Of a stretch of 64,000 bases of DNA, positions 16,763 to 27,304 are shown one piece after another; positions within the stretch are counted from its first letter, which is position 1, and each line of letters opens with the position of its first letter. Where the stretch lies: positions 81,067 through 145,066 of the forward strand of contig JAXLXO010000020.1 of the NCBI GenBank assembly GCA_046327915.1, given 5' to 3'. The position numbers and the translations under genes were made by a program. The notes beneath the pieces were generated by a model. That model made no database searches and was not told the origin of the DNA. It saw nothing but the letters and a program-made list of their open reading frames with translations. The DNA comes from VGTK01 sp046327915. Its GTDB lineage: Bacteria > Desulfobacterota > Binatia > UBA12015.

Positions 16763-17655
16763 GCGCGTCCGCACGCAAGCCCCTGAAGGGCATCCTGCTC
16801 GCCGGCGGCTCGGGCACGCGACTCTACCCGGTGACGCGCGCCAACTCGAAGCAGCTGCTGCCGATCTACGACAAGCCGATGATCTACTACCCGCTGGCGA
16901 CGCTGATGCTCGCGGGCATCCGCGACGTGCTGGTGATCACCACGCCGCACGAGCAGGACGGCTTCAAGCGGCTCCTCGGCGACGGCGGCGAGGTGGGACT
17001 GCGCATCACGTACGCCGCGCAGCCGAAGCCCGAGGGGCTCGCGCAGTCGTTCATCATCGGACGCGAGTTCGTCGGTGACGCGCGCGTCGCGCTCGCCCTC
17101 GGCGACAACATCTTCCATGGCCACGGCCTGACCGACTACCTGCGCGTCGCCGCCGAGCGCGACAGCGGCGCCACCGTGTTCGGCTACTGGGTGCGCGATC
17201 CGGAGCGCTACGGCGTGGTCGAGTTCGACGCGCAGGGGCGCGCCGTGCGCCTCGAGGAGAAGCCGCCGCAGCCGCGCTCGTCGTACGCGGTGACCGGCCT
17301 GTACTTCTACGACAACCGCGTCCTCGACGTCGCGGCCGCGCTGAAGCCGTCGCCGCGCGGCGAGCTCGAGATCACCGACGTGAACATCGACTACCTGCGC
17401 CGCGGCGAGTTGCACGTCGAGAAGCTCGGACGCGGCATCGCGTGGCTCGACACCGGCACGCACGAGGCGCTGCTGCAGGCCTCGAACTTCATCTACGCGA
17501 TCGAGGAGCGCCAGGGACTGAAGGTCGCGTGCATCGAGGAGATCGCGTTCCGCAAGGGCTACATCGGCGCCGCCGACGTCGAGCGCATCGCGCAGACCAT
17601 GCGCAACACGGGCTACGGACAGTATCTGCTGCGCATCCTCGAGCAGGAAGCGTGA
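16759..17655 (+). CDS. rfbA: Glucose-1-phosphate thymidylyltransferase
   Basis: 298 residues. The nucleotidyltransferase signature GILLAGGSGTRLYPVT is at about 9-24, followed by SKQLLPIYDKPMIYYPL and the metal-binding ALGDNIFHG. It makes dTDP-glucose from glucose-1-phosphate and dTTP, the first committed step of dTDP-L-rhamnose synthesis. The start ATG overlaps the rfbB stop (ATGA). The gene is followed after 36 bp by rfbC. Confidence 0.96.
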   Translation: MSASARKPLKGILLAGGSGTRLYPVTRANSKQLLPIYDKPMIYYPLATLMLAGIRDVLVITTPHEQDGFKRLLGDGGEVGLRITYAAQPKPEGLAQSFIIGREFVGDARVALALGDNIFHGHGLTDYLRVAAERDSGATVFGYWVRDPERYGVVEFDAQGRAVRLEEKPPQPRSSYAVTGLYFYDNRVLDVAAALKPSPRGELEITDVNIDYLRRGELHVEKLGRGIAWLDTGTHEALLQASNFIYAIEERQGLKVACIEEIAFRKGYIGAADVERIAQTMRNTGYGQYLLRILEQEA

Positions 17656-17691
17656 CGAGCCGAAGGCTCACCCGATCGGAGACGTGAAGCG

Positions 17692-18252
17692 GTGAAGGTA
17701 TTCCCGACCGACCTCGAAGGCGTGCTGGTGATCGAGCCGCAGGTGCACCGCGACGACCGCGGCTTCTTCGCGGAGACCTTCCACGCGCCGCGCTACGCCG
17801 CGGCCGGCGTGGACGCGACGTTCATCCAGGACAACCACTCGCGTTCGGTGAAGAACACGCTGCGCGGTCTGCACTCCCAGCTCGAGCGCCCGCAGGCGAA
17901 GCTGCTGCGCGTGCTGCGCGGCGCGATCTTCGACGTGGTGGTCGATGTCCGCGTCGGCTCGCCGACCTTCAAGCGCTGGATCAGCGTCGAGCTCTCGGAC
18001 GAGAACTTCCGGCAGATCTTCGTGCCGGTCGGCTTCGCGCACGGCTTCTGCGTGCTGAGCGACGTCGCCGAGGTCGAGTACAAGTGCAGCGACGTCTACC
18101 AGGCGGGCGACGAGCTGGGCCTCGCGTGGAACGATCCCGAGATCGGCGTGAAGTGGCCGACCGACCAGCCGCTGCTGTCGCCGAAGGATCGCGAGGGCAA
18201 GCCGCTGTCGCGCCTGCTCGACCGGCTGCCGCGCTACGCGCCGAAGCCGTGA
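17692..18252 (+). CDS. rfbC: dTDP-4-dehydrorhamnose 3,5-epimerase
   Basis: 186 residues from a GTG start. Conserved RmlC blocks: DDRGFFAETF near the N-terminus, QDNHSRSVKNTLRGLHSQ with the catalytic His, VVDVRVGSPTFKRW, and VPVGFAHGFCVLSD. It epimerises C3 and C5 of dTDP-4-keto-6-deoxyglucose. Its stop overlaps the GTG of rfbD (GTGA). Confidence 0.95.
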   Translation: MKVFPTDLEGVLVIEPQVHRDDRGFFAETFHAPRYAAAGVDATFIQDNHSRSVKNTLRGLHSQLERPQAKLLRVLRGAIFDVVVDVRVGSPTFKRWISVELSDENFRQIFVPVGFAHGFCVLSDVAEVEYKCSDVYQAGDELGLAWNDPEIGVKWPTDQPLLSPKDREGKPLSRLLDRLPRYAPKP

Positions 18253-19073
18253 GGATCCTCGTCACCGGAGCGGCGGGCCAGCTCGGCCGATCGCTCGCCG
18301 CACCGCTCGCGCGCCACGACGTCACCGCGTACGCGCGCGCCGAGCTCGACATCACGGATCTCGCCGCCGTCCGCGCCGCGGTCTCGGCGGTGAAGCCCGA
18401 CGTCGTCATCAACGCGGCCGCCTACAACCGCGTCGACGACGCGGAGGCCGACGCGACCGACGCGTATCGCGGCAACGCGCTCGCGCCGCGCAACCTGGCG
18501 CTCGCGACCGGCGAGCGCGGCGTGCCGATCGTGCACGTCTCGACGGACTACGTCTTCGACGGCCGCGGCACGCGGCCGTACCACGAGTACGACGCGCCGA
18601 ACCCGCAGTCCGCGTACGGACGCAGCAAGCTCGCCGGCGAGATCGCGGTGCGCGAGGTGAACCCGAAGCACTACGTCGTGCGGACGGCGTGGGTCTACCA
18701 CGAGCAGGGCGCGAACTTTCCGCGCACCATGCTGTCGCTCGCGACGCGGCCCGAGGTGCGCGTGGTCGACGACCAGGTCGGCTGTCCGACGTACGCGCCG
18801 CACCTCGCGCAGGCGATCGCGCGCCTGATCGAGACCGATGCGTTCGGGACGTACCACTTCGCCGGAGCCGGGTCCGTCACGTGGTACGGCCTCACCCGCA
18901 ACCTGTTCGCGCTGCGCGGCATCGCGACGCCGGTGGTGCCGGTCACGACCGAGGAGTTTCCGCGCCCTGCGCCGCGTCCGCGCTACTCCGTGCTCACCAC
19001 GCTGCAGGAGCCGCGCATCGTCCTTCCGCCCTGGGAGGACGCGCTCGAGGAGTTCTGCCGCGCGCTCGGCTGA
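18249..19073 (+). CDS. rfbD: dTDP-4-dehydrorhamnose reductase
   Basis: 274 residues from a GTG that overlaps the rfbC stop by 4 bp. NAD(P)-binding ILVTGAAGQLGRSL lies at the N-terminus. STDYVFDG and the YGRSKLAGE motif with the Tyr-Lys couple follow, and VGCPTYAPHLA is the RmlD C-terminal block. It performs the last step to dTDP-L-rhamnose. The gene order B-A-C-D and the tight packing indicate one transcript serving rhamnose-containing surface polysaccharide. Confidence 0.95.
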   Translation: MRILVTGAAGQLGRSLAAPLARHDVTAYARAELDITDLAAVRAAVSAVKPDVVINAAAYNRVDDAEADATDAYRGNALAPRNLALATGERGVPIVHVSTDYVFDGRGTRPYHEYDAPNPQSAYGRSKLAGEIAVREVNPKHYVVRTAWVYHEQGANFPRTMLSLATRPEVRVVDDQVGCPTYAPHLAQAIARLIETDAFGTYHFAGAGSVTWYGLTRNLFALRGIATPVVPVTTEEFPRPAPRPRYSVLTTLQEPRIVLPPWEDALEEFCRALG

Positions 19074-19164
19074 CGTGCGTCCCCGCTCGCACCGCACGGG
19101 CGTCCGGTTGGCGCGCCGGGCAGCATGGGGTATGCGCGAGTCGTCCAGAAAGGAGCCTCGCCTC

Positions 19165-20004
19165 ATGCGTGTCGCCGTTCCCGCCCTTCGTCTCGCCGCT
19201 CTCGGCCTGTCCCTGACCGCGCTCCTCAGCGCCGCCCCGGTCGGCGCCGCCGACGCGCCGAGCGCCGACGAGGTCGTGCATCAGATGAAGACCGCGCTCG
19301 AGCCGCCCAAGCCGAGCGTCCGCACGATCACCATGGTGTTCGACGATCAGGGCACCAGGAGCACCTTCGACCTCGTGCAGGCGCGAAAGAAGCTCGCCAC
19401 CGGCGCGCACGCGCTCACCGTGCTGCTCGAGCCCGAGAACGCGCGCGGCATCGCCTACCTCACCGCCGACGAGGCCGACGGCGGTCCGACCGAGTGGCTC
19501 TACGTCCCGTACGTGCAGCGCACGCGGAAGCTCGTCCCCGCGGAGAGCTACCAGAGCTTCATGGACACCGACTTCACCTTCGGCGACCTGGGGCTCCTGC
19601 CGGTCGATACCCGCAACACCATGCTCGGCACCGAGACCGTCGACGGGAAGAAGGCCTACAAGATCGAGTCGGTCCCGAGCACGACCGTCAAGCAGTGGTA
19701 CTACTCGCGCACCGTGACGTGGATCGACGCGGAGACGCTGCTGCCGATCCGGCGCGAATTCTTCTCGCCCGCCGGCGACCTCTTCAAGGTCGAGACCTTC
19801 GGCGCGGTGACGCGCATCGACGGCATCCCGACGCCGCTCGAGATGCGCATCACCAACGTGGGCACGAACAGCACGACGACCCTCAAGGTGACGTCGGTCT
19901 CCTACGACGCGAACGTCCCCGACTCGCTGTTCGACGAGAAGGGTCTGCGCACCGTCGCCGACGCCGACTACTGGAAGACGAAGCCCGCGAAATCCGGTAA
20001 CTGA
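19165..20004 (+). CDS. Outer-membrane lipoprotein-sorting protein (LolA-like fold)
   Basis: 279 residues. The signal peptide has its hydrophobic core at about 6-24 and cleavage near VGAADA. The mature part matches the family of periplasmic proteins annotated as outer-membrane lipoprotein-sorting proteins: an early SVRTITMVFDDQG strand, WLYVPYVQRTRKLVPAES, SFMDTDFTFGDLG, and TWIDAETLLPIRREFF. Such proteins often pair with RND exporters (MMPL type), but none is nearby. The ATG has an excellent ribosome site (AAAGGAG) about 9 bases upstream; a more upstream in-frame codon lacks one. It is convergent with eutC. Confidence 0.82.
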   Translation: MRVAVPALRLAALGLSLTALLSAAPVGAADAPSADEVVHQMKTALEPPKPSVRTITMVFDDQGTRSTFDLVQARKKLATGAHALTVLLEPENARGIAYLTADEADGGPTEWLYVPYVQRTRKLVPAESYQSFMDTDFTFGDLGLLPVDTRNTMLGTETVDGKKAYKIESVPSTTVKQWYYSRTVTWIDAETLLPIRREFFSPAGDLFKVETFGAVTRIDGIPTPLEMRITNVGTNSTTTLKVTSVSYDANVPDSLFDEKGLRTVADADYWKTKPAKSGN

Positions 20005-20053
20005 GCGGCGGCCTCGGGCGGCGCGCGGGTCGTCTTCGGCTCGCGGCCGCCGC
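20005..20053. terminator. Possible bidirectional terminator between convergent genes
   Basis: A perfect 9-bp inverted repeat (20005-20013 with 20045-20053) begins right after the stop of the plus-strand gene and lies 15 bp past the eutC stop. The loop is long (31 bases) and there is no T-tract, so the call rests mainly on position. Confidence 0.3.
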
Positions 20054-20067
20054 GACGTCCGACTGCT

Positions 20068-20868
20068 TCAGCGCGCGCCGGGCGCCGGCAGCGCGGCGAG
20101 CTCCTCCTTGACCGTGACGCCGCTGAGCCCCCCGGCGCGGAACTGCTCCGCCAGCGCGACAACGCGCTCCACCGCCGACGCGTGCGACACGCCGCGTCCG
20201 TGGATGTTGCACACGAGGTTGCGGTCCGCGTCGGTGTGTCCGGCGCGCGGGCGGTACGCGAGGTAGGCGGACAGGCTGTCCGCGGTGCGAAGCCCCGGAC
20301 GCTCGCCGATCAGCAGCACGACGACCTGCGGCGCGAGCATCTCGCCGACGTCGTTCAGCACGCCGACCCGGCAATGGCGAACGCAGAACGGCTGCCCGAA
20401 CGTCCAGCCGCGCGCCGCCGCGGCGTCGGCGAGGCCTTCGAGGACCGCCGCGGCCTGCGACGCGACCGCCGCCACCGACAGCCCGTCGCCGATCACCACC
20501 TGCAGGTCCGCGCCCGGCGTGCACGCCCTGCGGACGAGCGCACGGCCCTCGTCGGACAGGCGCCGCCCGAGATCGGGACGGAGCAGGTACTCGTCCTTGT
20601 CGCGGCAGCACGTGTCGACGACGAAGAGGTCGAAGCGCTGCACGACGTCGAGACCGAGGTCGGCGTGCAGGTCGAGTCCGCGGCGCACGGCGTCGCGCGC
20701 CGCCGCGTGATCGCGCCGCAGCTCCAGCTGCGTGCTCGTGCGATACGCGTCGCCCGCTTCGCCGACCAGGACGCGCGCCGGCGTGCGCTCGAGCAGCAGC
20801 TCCGCGAGCGCGTCGTCGCCGCACACTGCGGCTTCGCTCACCGCATCGCGCTCGACGTCCCGGCTCAC
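20068..20868 (-). CDS. eutC: Ethanolamine ammonia-lyase small subunit
   Basis: 266 residues from a GTG that overlaps the eutB stop (GTGA). Conserved EutC segments: LVGEAGDAYRTSTQLELRRD, the FVVDTCCRDKDEYLLRP block, QVVIGDGLSVAAV, VLLIGERPGL and RNLVCNIHGRGV. With EutB it forms the adenosylcobalamin-dependent enzyme that splits ethanolamine into acetaldehyde and ammonia. It is slightly shorter than E. coli EutC (295), lacking part of the variable N-terminus. No eutA reactivase, microcompartment shell or ethanolamine permease is nearby, so this looks like a nitrogen-scavenging, compartment-free version. Confidence 0.93.
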   Translation of the reverse strand: MSRDVERDAVSEAAVCGDDALAELLLERTPARVLVGEAGDAYRTSTQLELRRDHAAARDAVRRGLDLHADLGLDVVQRFDLFVVDTCCRDKDEYLLRPDLGRRLSDEGRALVRRACTPGADLQVVIGDGLSVAAVASQAAAVLEGLADAAAARGWTFGQPFCVRHCRVGVLNDVGEMLAPQVVVLLIGERPGLRTADSLSAYLAYRPRAGHTDADRNLVCNIHGRGVSHASAVERVVALAEQFRAGGLSGVTVKEELAALPAPGAR

Positions 20869-22271
20869 GCGGCCCCCGGCAGCGCGATCGTCTCGACCGC
20901 GCGCAGGAGCTCGCGACGCAGCGCCGCGTTGCCTGCCTGCCGACGTCCACCGGCGAAGATGCCGCGCTCCTCGAGCCAGCGCGCGAACTCCGGAGCCGGC
21001 GAGAGACCGAGGAGCGCGCGCACACCGGCCACGTCGTGGAAGCTCGTCGACTGGTAGCTCAGCATCACGTCGTCCGCGCACGGAACGCCCATGAAGTAGT
21101 TGCAGCCAGCGGTCGCGAGCAGGACCAGCAGGTTGTCGCACGAGTTCTGGTCGGCAGCGACGTGGTTCGTGTAGCAGACGTCCACGCCCATCGGCAGGCC
21201 GAGCAGCTTGCCCATGAAGTGGTCCTCGAGTCCGGCACGCACGATCTGCCGCTCGTCGGCGAGGTACTCGGGGCCGATGAAGCCGACCACCGTGTTCACC
21301 AGGAAGGGCGAGAACGCGCGCGCGACGCCGTAGGCGCGCGCCTCGCACGTCAGCTGGTCGATGCCGTGGTGCGCCTCCGCCGACAGCGCGCTGCCCTGCC
21401 CGGTCTCGAAGTACATCACGTCCTCGCCGACGAAGCCGCCGCGCGCGCGGTGGTGCGCGAGCACGCGCTCGCGTCCCTCGCGCAGCAGGTCGAGCGTGAC
21501 GCCGAAGCTCGCGTTCGCGGCCTCCGTGCCCGCGATCGACTGGAACAGCAGGTCGACCGGCGCACCGCGCTCGAGCGCCGCGAGCTGCGTCGTCACGTGC
21601 GCGAGGCAGCACGCCTGCGTCGGGATCTGCCAGCGTGCGATCAGCCCGTCGAGCGCGCGCAGGATGGCGGACACGGCGTCCACCGACTCGCTCGCCGGAT
21701 TGACGCCGATCACCGCGTCGCCGCAGCCGAAAAGCAGCCCGTCCACCGTCGAAAGCAGAATTCCCGCGACGTCGTCCGCGGGATGGTTCGGCTGCACGCG
21801 GACGCCGAGCACGCCCGGGCCGCCCATCGTGTTGCGGCAACGGGTCACGCGCCGCGTGCGGCGCGACGCCGTCACGAGGTCGAGGTTGCTCATCAGCTTC
21901 GCGACCGCGGCGGCGATCTCCGGCGTGACGGCATTCGGCGGCACCGCGTCGCCGGGGCCGTCGTGCGCGAGCAGCATCTCGCGCAGCTCGCCGACCGTCA
22001 GCGCGCGCAGCGGCGCGAACGCCGCCGCGTCGTGCGTGTCGGCGATGAGCCGGCTGACCTCGTCCCGCGCCGGGTCGAGCAGCGGCTCGTCGACCAGAAC
22101 CGCGAGCGGCAGATCGGCGAGCACCGTCTTCGCGGCCATGCGCTCGCTCTCGGTTGCGGCCGCGAGTCCCGCGAGCCGGTCCCCGGACTTCTCCTCGTTG
22201 GCCTTCGCGAGCAGCGTGCGCAGGTCGTCGAACGCATAGCGCTCGCCCCGCACCACGGTCGCCCAGCCCAT
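20865..22271 (-). CDS. eutB: Ethanolamine ammonia-lyase large subunit
   Basis: 468 residues, full length compared with E. coli EutB (453). The TIM-barrel catalytic subunit is recognisable from KANEEKSGDRLAGLAA at the N-terminus, CRNTMGGPGVLGVRVQPNHP, DAVIGVNPASESVDAV, the FQSIAGTEAANASFGV stretch, YFETGQGSALSAEAHHG and the cobalamin-side VCYTNHVAADQNSCDNL. It acts in the cytosol with EutC. The two genes are coupled by a 4-bp overlap. It is preceded, 63 bp upstream on the same strand, by the subtilase gene. Confidence 0.95.
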   Translation of the reverse strand: MGWATVVRGERYAFDDLRTLLAKANEEKSGDRLAGLAAATESERMAAKTVLADLPLAVLVDEPLLDPARDEVSRLIADTHDAAAFAPLRALTVGELREMLLAHDGPGDAVPPNAVTPEIAAAVAKLMSNLDLVTASRRTRRVTRCRNTMGGPGVLGVRVQPNHPADDVAGILLSTVDGLLFGCGDAVIGVNPASESVDAVSAILRALDGLIARWQIPTQACCLAHVTTQLAALERGAPVDLLFQSIAGTEAANASFGVTLDLLREGRERVLAHHRARGGFVGEDVMYFETGQGSALSAEAHHGIDQLTCEARAYGVARAFSPFLVNTVVGFIGPEYLADERQIVRAGLEDHFMGKLLGLPMGVDVCYTNHVAADQNSCDNLLVLLATAGCNYFMGVPCADDVMLSYQSTSFHDVAGVRALLGLSPAPEFARWLEERGIFAGGRRQAGNAALRRELLRAVETIALPGAA

Positions 22272-22334
22272 GGACTCGATCTTGTGTTCCGCCGGCCGAG
22301 GCGCGTCAATCGCCGGAAGACGACGCGCCGGACG

Positions 22335-24431
22335 TCACGGCAGGAAGAACGACCCCGGCAGCGTGACGTCGCCGATGAACGACCACTCGGCCGCCGTGCA
22401 GGGCTCCGCGACGCAGCGATCCGCACCGGAGCACGCGTAGTCGATCAGCACCGCCGACGGATCGGGGTTGCCGTCGTCGCCGGTGCGCTCGCACCAGACG
22501 AACTTCGGATCGCCGCCGCTCGACGAGAACACGTTGCCGGTCACCGTCTGGTCCGGGTTGCGGGTGATCGCCCAGCGCTCGCTGCCGACGTCCTTGCTGA
22601 TCAGCGTGCGCTTCTCGTCCGGCGTGATCTGCAGCCCGGACGGCGTCACTCCCGCGGTCCCCGCGGACGCGACGCGCTCCGCCGCGCTCGCGGACGAGCC
22701 CGACGCCGGCGGCAGGAAGAACGACCCCGGCAGCGTCACCTGCGCGATCAGCGACCACTCGCCGGTCGGGCACGACGCCGATTCGCACGCGCCCGCACCC
22801 GAGCAGGTGAAGTCGATCTGTACCGTGTACGGGTCGGGGTCCCCGTTGTCTCCGGTGCGCTGGCACCAGACGAACTGCGGATCGCCGCCACCCGGCGAGA
22901 ACACGTTGCCCGTCACCGTGTCGTCGTCGGGATTGTAGGTGATCGCCCAGCGCTCGCTGCCGACGTCCTTGCTGATCAGCGTGCGCGCGCCGTCCGGCGT
23001 GATCTGCACGCCCGACGGCTGGCTCGGGTCGGGGAGCTCGAGCAGCGCGTCGTAGATGCGGATGCGTGGCTTGACGATGCCGTTGCGCGGATCCTCGATC
23101 GGCACGCCGGTGCTCTGCAGCGCGGACAGCACGGTCTCGACGTCGCCGCGGCCGAGCTTCTGGCTCAGGATCGCGAACGCGCCCGCGACGTGCGGCGTCG
23201 CCTCCGACGTTCCCGAGATCTCCTGGAACGAGCTCGTCGGCACCGACGACAGGATGAAGCGTCCCGGTGCGAGCAGCGTGAGGAACGACGCCGAGTTCGA
23301 GAAGCTCGGGATCGCGTCGCTCTTCGTGGTCGCGCCGACGCTGATCACCGAGCTGATGCAGCCCGGCGCCGACATCGCGTCGGTGCTGCCCTCGTTGCCC
23401 GACGCGGCAACGGTCGCGATGCCGACCGAGCGCAGCTGGTCGATGATCGCCTTGCGCGCCGAGTCCACCTGGTCGCACGCGAGCTGCGACGAGAAGCTGC
23501 CGCCGCCGAGGCTCATGTTCACCGCCGCGATGTTGTACGTGTTGCGCAGCTCGTAGACGCGCTCCATCGCCGCGATGGTGTCGGAGGTGTACGACTTGGC
23601 GCACGGGTCCTCGACGTCGTCGGCGCAGTCGCTGCCGGTGAACTTCGAGAACACCTGCATGGCGATGATGTCGGCGCCGCGCGCGACGCCGGAGAACTCC
23701 GAGCCGCGCCCCGCCGCGATGCCCGACACGTGCGTTCCGTGCGGACACGAGCCCGGCGCGTAGGTGCAGGTCTCGCCCGCCCCCGCTCCGATCATCTCGG
23801 TCTCGCCGTTCGGGCAGCTGCCGGTCGCGGAGTAGCACGCCTCGCTGACGACCTTGCCGGCGAGAAACGGGTGCTGGCTGTAGACGCCGGTGTCGAGCAC
23901 CGCGACCGCCCAGCCGGTGCCGTCGTAGCCCGCGTTCCAGGCCTGGTCGCCCTGCACCAGCGGCACGCTCTCGGGCAGCATCACCTTCTCGAGACGATCT
24001 TCCTCGAGGCCGAGGACGTGACCGGACAGCGTGAGCGCGGTGAGCGCCGCCGGCGAGACGTCGAGTGCCACGTACGGGATCGTCGAGAACGCGCGCTCGG
24101 TCGTGTATGCGGTGCCCTCGAGATCGCGCGCCAGCGCGGTGCGCGCGCTGCGGATCGCGGTCACCCGTGCAGCCTCCGCGTCGACGCTCGCGAGCGACTT
24201 CGAGGTCGAGGGCACGTCGAGCCGGGCCAGTACGCGGACCGTGCCGCGCGTGGTCGCGCGGTCGAGCAGCTCCGCCACGTCGGCGGCACGCGCGTCGCGC
24301 GCCCCGAGGACGAGTACGGCCGCGCCGAGGATCGGGATCAGACGCATCGCGCGCGTCTCGCGACCACGGCGCGCGGTCGTTCTCGGGTCGGTGCAAGCCA
24401 CGGCATCTCCTCCGGCTCTCGTCCTGGTCAT
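22335..24431 (-). CDS. Secreted S8 subtilisin-like serine peptidase with duplicated C-terminal module
   Basis: 698 residues from ATG 24431, which has a GGAGAGG ribosome site 9 bases upstream. ATG 24347 (670 aa) would give a more ordinary signal peptide but lacks a clear site. The signal peptide core is at about 31-43. A propeptide-like region (about 50-150) precedes the S8 domain with Asp180 (VLDTGV), His231 (PHGTHVSGIA), the oxyanion Asn346 (SGNEGS) and Ser409 (GTSEATPHVAG). The usual GTSMA is GTSEA here. Many Cys in the domain suggest disulfides and extracytoplasmic action. Two near-identical about 100-residue modules follow (473-574 and 598-698), each starting GVQITPD/GLQITPD and ending LPGSFFLP. 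Confidence 0.88.
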   Translation of the reverse strand: MTRTRAGGDAVACTDPRTTARRGRETRAMRLIPILGAAVLVLGARDARAADVAELLDRATTRGTVRVLARLDVPSTSKSLASVDAEAARVTAIRSARTALARDLEGTAYTTERAFSTIPYVALDVSPAALTALTLSGHVLGLEEDRLEKVMLPESVPLVQGDQAWNAGYDGTGWAVAVLDTGVYSQHPFLAGKVVSEACYSATGSCPNGETEMIGAGAGETCTYAPGSCPHGTHVSGIAAGRGSEFSGVARGADIIAMQVFSKFTGSDCADDVEDPCAKSYTSDTIAAMERVYELRNTYNIAAVNMSLGGGSFSSQLACDQVDSARKAIIDQLRSVGIATVAASGNEGSTDAMSAPGCISSVISVGATTKSDAIPSFSNSASFLTLLAPGRFILSSVPTSSFQEISGTSEATPHVAGAFAILSQKLGRGDVETVLSALQSTGVPIEDPRNGIVKPRIRIYDALLELPDPSQPSGVQITPDGARTLISKDVGSERWAITYNPDDDTVTGNVFSPGGGDPQFVWCQRTGDNGDPDPYTVQIDFTCSGAGACESASCPTGEWSLIAQVTLPGSFFLPPASGSSASAAERVASAGTAGVTPSGLQITPDEKRTLISKDVGSERWAITRNPDQTVTGNVFSSSGGDPKFVWCERTGDDGNPDPSAVLIDYACSGADRCVAEPCTAAEWSFIGDVTLPGSFFLP
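22338..22986 (-). repeat. Intragenic tandem duplication (unit about 375 bp) in the subtilase gene
   Basis: A 49-bp stretch is identical at 22563-22611 and 22938-22986, offset 375 bp. A second shared stretch starts at 22338 and 22710, offset 372 bp. The copies encode the two C-terminal modules. The 3-bp difference in offset means one in-frame codon indel between the copies. Confidence 0.85.
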
Positions 24432-24635
24432 CGGACCGATCCTCTCCGCCGCCGCCCGTCGGGCGCAACCGCGTTTCGGGACCGTCCGCTCAGGATCATC
24501 GAATCGGCAGTCTGTCGCAAAAGGACGAGTCCTCTCCGGAGCCCGGAGGCAGAGACGCCCGGCGTACGGAATGATTCGACGAACGAGCCCGGGACCGCCT
24601 TACGCTGCGCTCCGCCATGCGGGGTGCTTTCCCCG

Positions 24636-25642
<1,007 letters not shown>

Positions 25643-25646
<4 letters not shown>

Positions 25647-27304
25647 CCCCGCTCCTCCGCGCCGCTGCCGTCCGCCGGCATCCCGTGCTCGTAGAATCCG
25701 CCGCCCTGCGTTCCGTCGTCGAGCGCGAAGCGCGCCGCGCCGAAGGTCACGTGCAGCGGCCGCCCGCCGGGCCCGGGCCGCAGGATCGTGACGTGGCCGA
25801 GCGGCCGGCAGCGCAGCGACGGGCCGTCCTGCGCACGCACCTCGAACGCGTCGGCGAGCCGGCCCGGCACGATCACGCGCGGCACCGTCGTGTCCGCGAC
25901 CTCGTGCTCGCGCGCGCCGCCATTCGTCAAGTACCTGACGCGCGCGCCGTGCCGCGGACCGGCGACCTCCGCCGTCACGCCGAGCGCCCCCCCGAACGAA
26001 GCAGTCAGCCGCAACGAGCCCGACGGCGCGACCGGACGCGCCAGCACCGGCTCGGTGAAGCCGTGCGCGTCGATCCGCCACGTGCGCCCCGCGAGGCGCG
26101 CCTCGCCTTCGACCGAGCCATACCCGCTCTCGCCCCGTGCCGCGAAGTGCAGCTCGAGCTCGAGGTCCGCGACCTGCGCGTCGAGCTGCGCGGCCTCGAA
26201 GCGGAAGTGCCGGCTCGCGTCCGGCAGGTCGAGCACCGGACCGCGGAAGCGAACCGTCATTCCGCCCGCCTGCGATCGCGCCTCGAGCCCGCCGACGCGG
26301 TCGTTCGCGCCCGGACCGATGCGCTCGTGGCCGGTGAAGAGCAGCATGCGCTGCCCGCCGGGCAGCAGCAGCAGGCGCGCACCGAGCTCGCGCGGCGACA
26401 TCGCACCCAGCCCGACGACGATACCGAGCCCGTCGTCGTGCGTCTTCCCGTCGAAGACCTGCAGCGCCGCACCGCGCGGCGGCGGCGGACGCTCGCTCGT
26501 GCGCGGCGGCGCGGGCGCGTCCTCGCGCCCGTTTGCCGTCGCGACGCCCACACGCAGTGCCGGGTCCGCCGCCATCCAGCCGCCGAACGCCGACGCCGCC
26601 GCGTCGAGGACGGCCTCGCGCCAGGAGCCCGGGTAGCGCAGCGGCGCGCCGAGCTCGAGCTGCACCGCCTCGACGCGCCCGCTCGCGGCGATCTCGACGA
26701 TGGCGTTCGCGCCGTGCGGCGAAGCGCCGTCGGCACTGCGGCGAAAGAGCTGCATCACGTTGTTCGGACTCTGCGCGGGCCAGCGCAGGCCGTACGTCGT
26801 GCGCAGGCCGCGGACGGCACCGTGCTCGCGCAGCGCCTCGAGCGTCCCCGTGACGAAGCCGGGCGAGACCGTCAGACGCGCGGCGCGCGCCGCGGCGTCG
26901 TGCGCGTCGGCGAGGCGCGCGCCGATGCCGACGTCGCAGCGCGGCTCGACGATCTGCCAGCCGTGCACGAAGAGCACCAGCGCACGGCCGTGCTCCGCGA
27001 CGATCCGCTCGAGATGCTCGGCGATGGCGTCGAGAAACCACGGCGCACGGGCGCACACCTCGTCGACGCGGTTCAGGTCGAGGTCGTTGCGGTCGGACGC
27101 GACGTTCGCCAGCAGCGACGCGTCGAGACGGGCCGCGAGCAGCTGCGCGAGCTCTCCGGTGTGCAGGTCGTTGCCGCGCAGGCTCGTCGACGGAGCCGGA
27201 GCCAGCAGGTCGCGCGCGCAGAGGCCGCCGTGCGGGGCGATCACCAGCGCCGGACCGCGGGCCGGCACGGAACGGCACCACGACGGCAGCACGAGCGAGA
27301 CCAT
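25643..27304 (-). CDS. Two-domain protein: N-formylglutamate-amidohydrolase-like + lipocalin-like (AttH/CrtC-type)
   Basis: 553 residues from ATG 27304 (upstream TTG 27349 is the alternative). The N-terminal about 200 residues look like the N-formylglutamate amidohydrolase superfamily: a VIAPHGG strand end, a DLHTGELAQLL segment, and NDLDLNRVDEV with the conserved Asp-Leu-Asn-Arg. The C-terminal about 250 residues contain SVEGEARLAGRTWRIDAHGF followed by paired beta strands, resembling the AttH/CrtC lipocalin-like hydratase/isomerase fold. No signal peptide or membrane helix is evident. It is coupled by ATGA overlap to threonine aldolase. Substrate unknown; each domain assignment is from short motifs only. 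Confidence 0.55.
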
